Positions 61,691-64,000 of a stretch of 64,000 bases of DNA are shown here, one piece after another. Numbering within the stretch: position 1 is the first letter of the stretch; every line of letters begins with the position of its first letter. Below the pieces are notes generated by a model that did not search any database, was not told the origin of the DNA, and saw only the letters and a list, made by a program, of their open reading frames with translations. The stretch spans positions 300,875-364,874 of the forward strand of contig NZ_BIMC01000004.1 in the NCBI RefSeq assembly GCF_004000885.1, written 5' to 3'. The DNA is from Paenibacillus glucanolyticus NBRC 15330 (GTDB lineage: Bacteria; Bacillota; Bacilli; Paenibacillales; Paenibacillaceae). A program made the position numbers and the translations under genes.

Positions 61691-61733
61691 TCCGGATTTC
61701 TATCTCAGCCCCAAAAGCGAATGGAAATCTGGA
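61691..61733 (+). repeat. 13-bp inverted repeat between nth and the next gene
   Basis: TCCGGATTTCTAT pairs along its whole length, with two G-U pairs, with ATGGAAATCTGGA around a 17-base loop. There is no T-tract. The rest of 61594-61827 shows no other feature I can support. Confidence 0.45.
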
Positions 61734-61827
61734 AATAACAGTGAACGGGATTGACTTCTTCGCAAATCGGGAGAGGACGGCAACCTGAATCAGCATGAGC
61801 CAAATTTAAAAGAGGATGGGATTACAC

Positions 61828-62109
61828 ATGAAATGCATCTCTGTTTACACCGACAATTTTGAATTGTTCTCGGATATTTTTGAACATGTGGTGGAGAGCC
61901 AAAGCCAACTGAGCGAAAACGAAGAACAAGAAGTTGAAGGTGTTACGTTCAGCCACTCCGGGGATGCTCCGGAGCATTATTTGGAGCGTATGTCGCAAAA
62001 GCCGGAAGTGGTTGTTATGCGCGATAAATCACGCGGTTTGACTATTCTTCAGCACGGGAATGTATTTGAAATTTTGATTCCGGCCGAAGAAAATACCGTT
62101 GTATCTTAA
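61828..62109 (+). CDS. Conserved small protein of unknown function
   Basis: 93 residues from ATG 61828, with GAGGATGGG upstream. The start MKCISVYTDNFELFSDIFEHV and an acidic middle (SENEEQEVEGVTFSH) end in a beta-rich segment. No signal peptide, cysteine pair or membrane helix is visible. I recall similar proteins in Paenibacillus annotated only as hypothetical or as putative NAD/FAD-utilising enzymes, with no proven activity. Confidence 0.65.
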   Translation: MKCISVYTDNFELFSDIFEHVVESQSQLSENEEQEVEGVTFSHSGDAPEHYLERMSQKPEVVVMRDKSRGLTILQHGNVFEILIPAEENTVVS

Positions 62110-62216
62110 GAGCTTCCCATTTTAATGTTTTAAAATATTGGATATCCTGGCACTAGCATGGAACAAGAATGCAACTTCATGTTTCCTGTTTGCGTCAGTC
62201 GTAATGGTCTTTGGAC

Positions 62217-62260
62217 AAATGGCAGGCAAGGAAGAGATATCTTCCTTGGCCTGCCATTTT
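62217..62260 (+). terminator. Long hairpin, probable terminator
   Basis: AAATGGCAGGC-AAGGAAGA pairs with TCTTCCTT-GGCCTGCCATTT with a single bulged base and a 4-base GATA loop, about 19 bp, followed by only T4. It probably ends transcription from 61828. The remaining part of 62110-62402 shows no ORF or convincing promoter. Confidence 0.6.
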
Positions 62261-62402
62261 GCATATACTTGGAAGTGTGATTTTGCAAGAATGGGCTCCG
62301 GATCAAAATGCAATGATTCCTTTACGAAGCAAGCGGTGATAAAATAAAATGATGTGAATCATTTGTGTCAGAGATTGAGAGATCAATGGACAGGAGCGAG
62401 AA

Positions 62403-64000
62403 ATGACATTGAAGTTGATTGCTGAACATGAGATTGGATATAACGTTTCGGAACTGGCCCAGGTTCGTGACCGATTCCTGGAGTGGAATGATGAATCCTC
62501 CTTCACCTTGGCTGAGGATTTAATACGCAAGGGTACAGGCGGTGAGCTTACGCTTGCTTTTTGCGGACATTTTTCTGCAGGGAAGTCAAGCATGATTAAT
62601 GCACTATGCGGCAAGAAGGTACTGCCGTCGGGTCCGGTACCGACAAGTGCGAACGTGGTCACGATCCGCAGCGGTGAACCGCGGGCGTTGATCCATCGAT
62701 CTGCTGCGGATTCGGGTGAACCTCTAACAGTCACGATTGACGAACTGGCTGAATATTGCAAGGAAGGCAGGGAGTATTCCGCGATTGAAGTATGGGATAA
62801 TGTGCCGCTGCTTGGCGAAGCTGGCGTGTTGATGGATACCCCGGGAGTGGACTCAACGGATGACGGACATCGGCTTGCCACGCATTCAGCCCTGCATATG
62901 GCGGATATCGTCTTCTATGTGATGGATTACAATCATGTGCAGTCTGAGAGTAATCTGATGTTTGCGAAGAGTTTGTCGGATTGGGGGAAGCCGCTTTACC
63001 TGATCGTGAATCAGATCGATAAGCATCGTGATGATGAGCTTACACTGGCTTCTTATCTGAATGACGTAAAAAAAGCCTTCGCTCAGTGGAAAATCACATA
63101 TAAGGGGTTATTGTGCACATCTCTTAAAGTCCAGGATCATCCCTACAATCAATGGGAAACGCTGAAGTCTTTAATCGGTGAACTGATATCCCATAGGGAG
63201 CCCTTGTTACAATATAGTGTATCCTGCTCTATTCGGCATGCTGCCGATCAGCATGTGGAGGCCTATACGCGCAGTCATCAGGAGGAGAAGGAGCGGCTGC
63301 TTGAGGAGATGGGCGGCGAAAAAGCGGCTGCCGCGCTGAAGGCGCGCTTACAGGAGCTGGAGGATCAAAAGCTTGCCGAGGAGCTCCTTCCGGAAGTCGT
63401 TCGCAGCGAACTCCGCAAAGAAGCGGATACTCTTCTGGCGAATGCTAATCTGACGCCGGCGGATGTCCGCGATTTAAGTTTGTCCTTTTTGGAAAGCCGC
63501 AAGAGCGGCTTCAAGGTTGGTTTTCTGTTTTCAGGAGGGAAGACGGAGGAGGAGCGCCGCCGCCGTCTGGAGGCTTTCCATCATCGGTTGAAGGAACAGA
63601 CAACTGCTCAGATTGACTGGCATTTGCGGACCTTGTTCCGTAAAAGCGTGGAGCAGCATACCGAATGGAGCGCGAATTGGGAGAGTTTGATGGATGCTGA
63701 ACTCCCGACGGTTCAGGAAGATATGATTACACGCACGGTGAACCCGGAGGCAACGGTGTCCGGTGAATATGTGCTGAACTACAACCGGGAGCTGGCCGAG
63801 GAAATCAAGGCCAGCTATCGCCGAGCCGTACTGGCGCTTGCCGACCGGCTCATGGCGGTGTTGACGGACGCTTCCGCCGTCCGTCTGCTGGAGCTGGAGC
63901 GCCAGGGCGCGGAGCTCCTGGCGCAGTCTGCGGCTTCCGCCGGCTACGCGGCCCTGCAGCAGGAGGAAGCCGCCCGCGCGGCCGAGCTGGCGCAGCTGCT
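62403..64000 (+). CDS. Dynamin-family GTPase, N-terminal part (runs off the window)
   Basis: The frame is open from ATG 62403, with AGGAGCGAG upstream, to the window end, 532 codons so far. G1 is GHFSAGKSSMINAL, the switch I threonine is in GPVPTSANVVT, G3 is DTPGVDST and G4 is NQID. A long helical region rich in Glu, Lys and Arg follows, as in the neck and trunk of bacterial dynamins. B. subtilis DynA (YpbR) is a tandem fusion of two such modules of about 1,190 residues; whether a second G domain follows here lies outside the window. Confidence 0.88.
   Translation, partial: MTLKLIAEHEIGYNVSELAQVRDRFLEWNDESSFTLAEDLIRKGTGGELTLAFCGHFSAGKSSMINALCGKKVLPSGPVPTSANVVTIRSGEPRALIHRSAADSGEPLTVTIDELAEYCKEGREYSAIEVWDNVPLLGEAGVLMDTPGVDSTDDGHRLATHSALHMADIVFYVMDYNHVQSESNLMFAKSLSDWGKPLYLIVNQIDKHRDDELTLASYLNDVKKAFAQWKITYKGLLCTSLKVQDHPYNQWETLKSLIGELISHREPLLQYSVSCSIRHAADQHVEAYTRSHQEEKERLLEEMGGEKAAAALKARLQELEDQKLAEELLPEVVRSELRKEADTLLANANLTPADVRDLSLSFLESRKSGFKVGFLFSGGKTEEERRRRLEAFHHRLKEQTTAQIDWHLRTLFRKSVEQHTEWSANWESLMDAELPTVQEDMITRTVNPEATVSGEYVLNYNRELAEEIKASYRRAVLALADRLMAVLTDASAVRLLELERQGAELLAQSAASAGYAALQQEEAARAAELAQL

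Noticed and set aside
1..64000. CRISPR arrays, tRNA or rRNA genes, transposases, prophage genes
   Set aside because: No regularly spaced repeats, no tRNA-like clover sequences with T-loop motifs, no rRNA stretches and no transposase or integrase proteins were recognised.

Overview
The window looks like a chromosomal core region of a Paenibacillus-type member of the Bacillota. The evidence is strong AAGGAGG-type ribosome binding sites, frequent GTG/TTG starts, bacillithiol genes (bshA, bshB1), a Bacillus-like gene order (hisC-tyrA ... ypiF-qcrABC-ypjAB ... dapB-mgsA-bshB1-bshA-cca-birA-panBCD-dinG-ypmB-asnS-dnaD-nth), tandem cell-wall amidases and a large SLH-domain surface protein. The genus is an inference from gene content and order; no rRNA, tRNA, CRISPR array, prophage or insertion sequence was recognised.

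Layout. 1-2377: end of the tryptophan operon (trpA tail), hisC and tyrA. 2378-4650: a short promoter-to-terminator unit that may be a small RNA, an ECF sigma/anti-sigma pair and a histidine phosphatase, ending in a long convergent terminator. 4661-5419: a methyltransferase gene broken by one in-frame amber codon. 5771-12665: an unrecognised regulator-like protein, a 59-residue IDEAL protein missed by ordinary length cut-offs, ypiF, the menaquinol:cytochrome c reductase genes qcrABC, ypjA, ypjB (ribosome binding site inside a hairpin) and a YitT-family protein. 12900-22449: nucleotide clean-up, lysine, methylglyoxal, bacillithiol, tRNA CCA-adding, biotin and pantothenate genes; panB is preceded by a leader of about 200 nt with an intrinsic terminator. 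22623-34659: dinG, rex, mtaD, ypmB/tseB, a membrane protein coupled to an FtsH-like protease, a 3-hydroxyacyl-CoA dehydrogenase coupled to ackA, asnS and dnaD.

34838-41243 is the most accessory stretch: a HAD phosphatase followed by the C-terminal scrap of a second HAD gene, small regulatory-looking ORFs, an aminoglycoside-phosphotransferase-fold protein, and a six-gene envelope-stress-like module (ECF sigma, anti-sigma, a multi-pass protein with three internal repeats, further membrane proteins, and a convergent SdpI-like protein). The sigma gene has its ideal ribosome binding site in front of an ATT codon.

41371-49832 holds methionine salvage genes (mtnB, mtnX, mtnW, mtnE, mtnU) with a complete proline operon, T-box leader plus proB-proA-proC, lying between mtnE and mtnW. 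proC and mtnW overlap by 4 bp, so the T-box probably also governs mtnWXB. 50232-53395: a LysR regulator divergent from leuCD. 53638-60821: a tandemly duplicated pair of amidase plus GerM-type lipoprotein genes, then the SLH protein. 60907-64000: nth, a small unknown protein and the first 532 codons of a dynamin-like GTPase that runs off the window.
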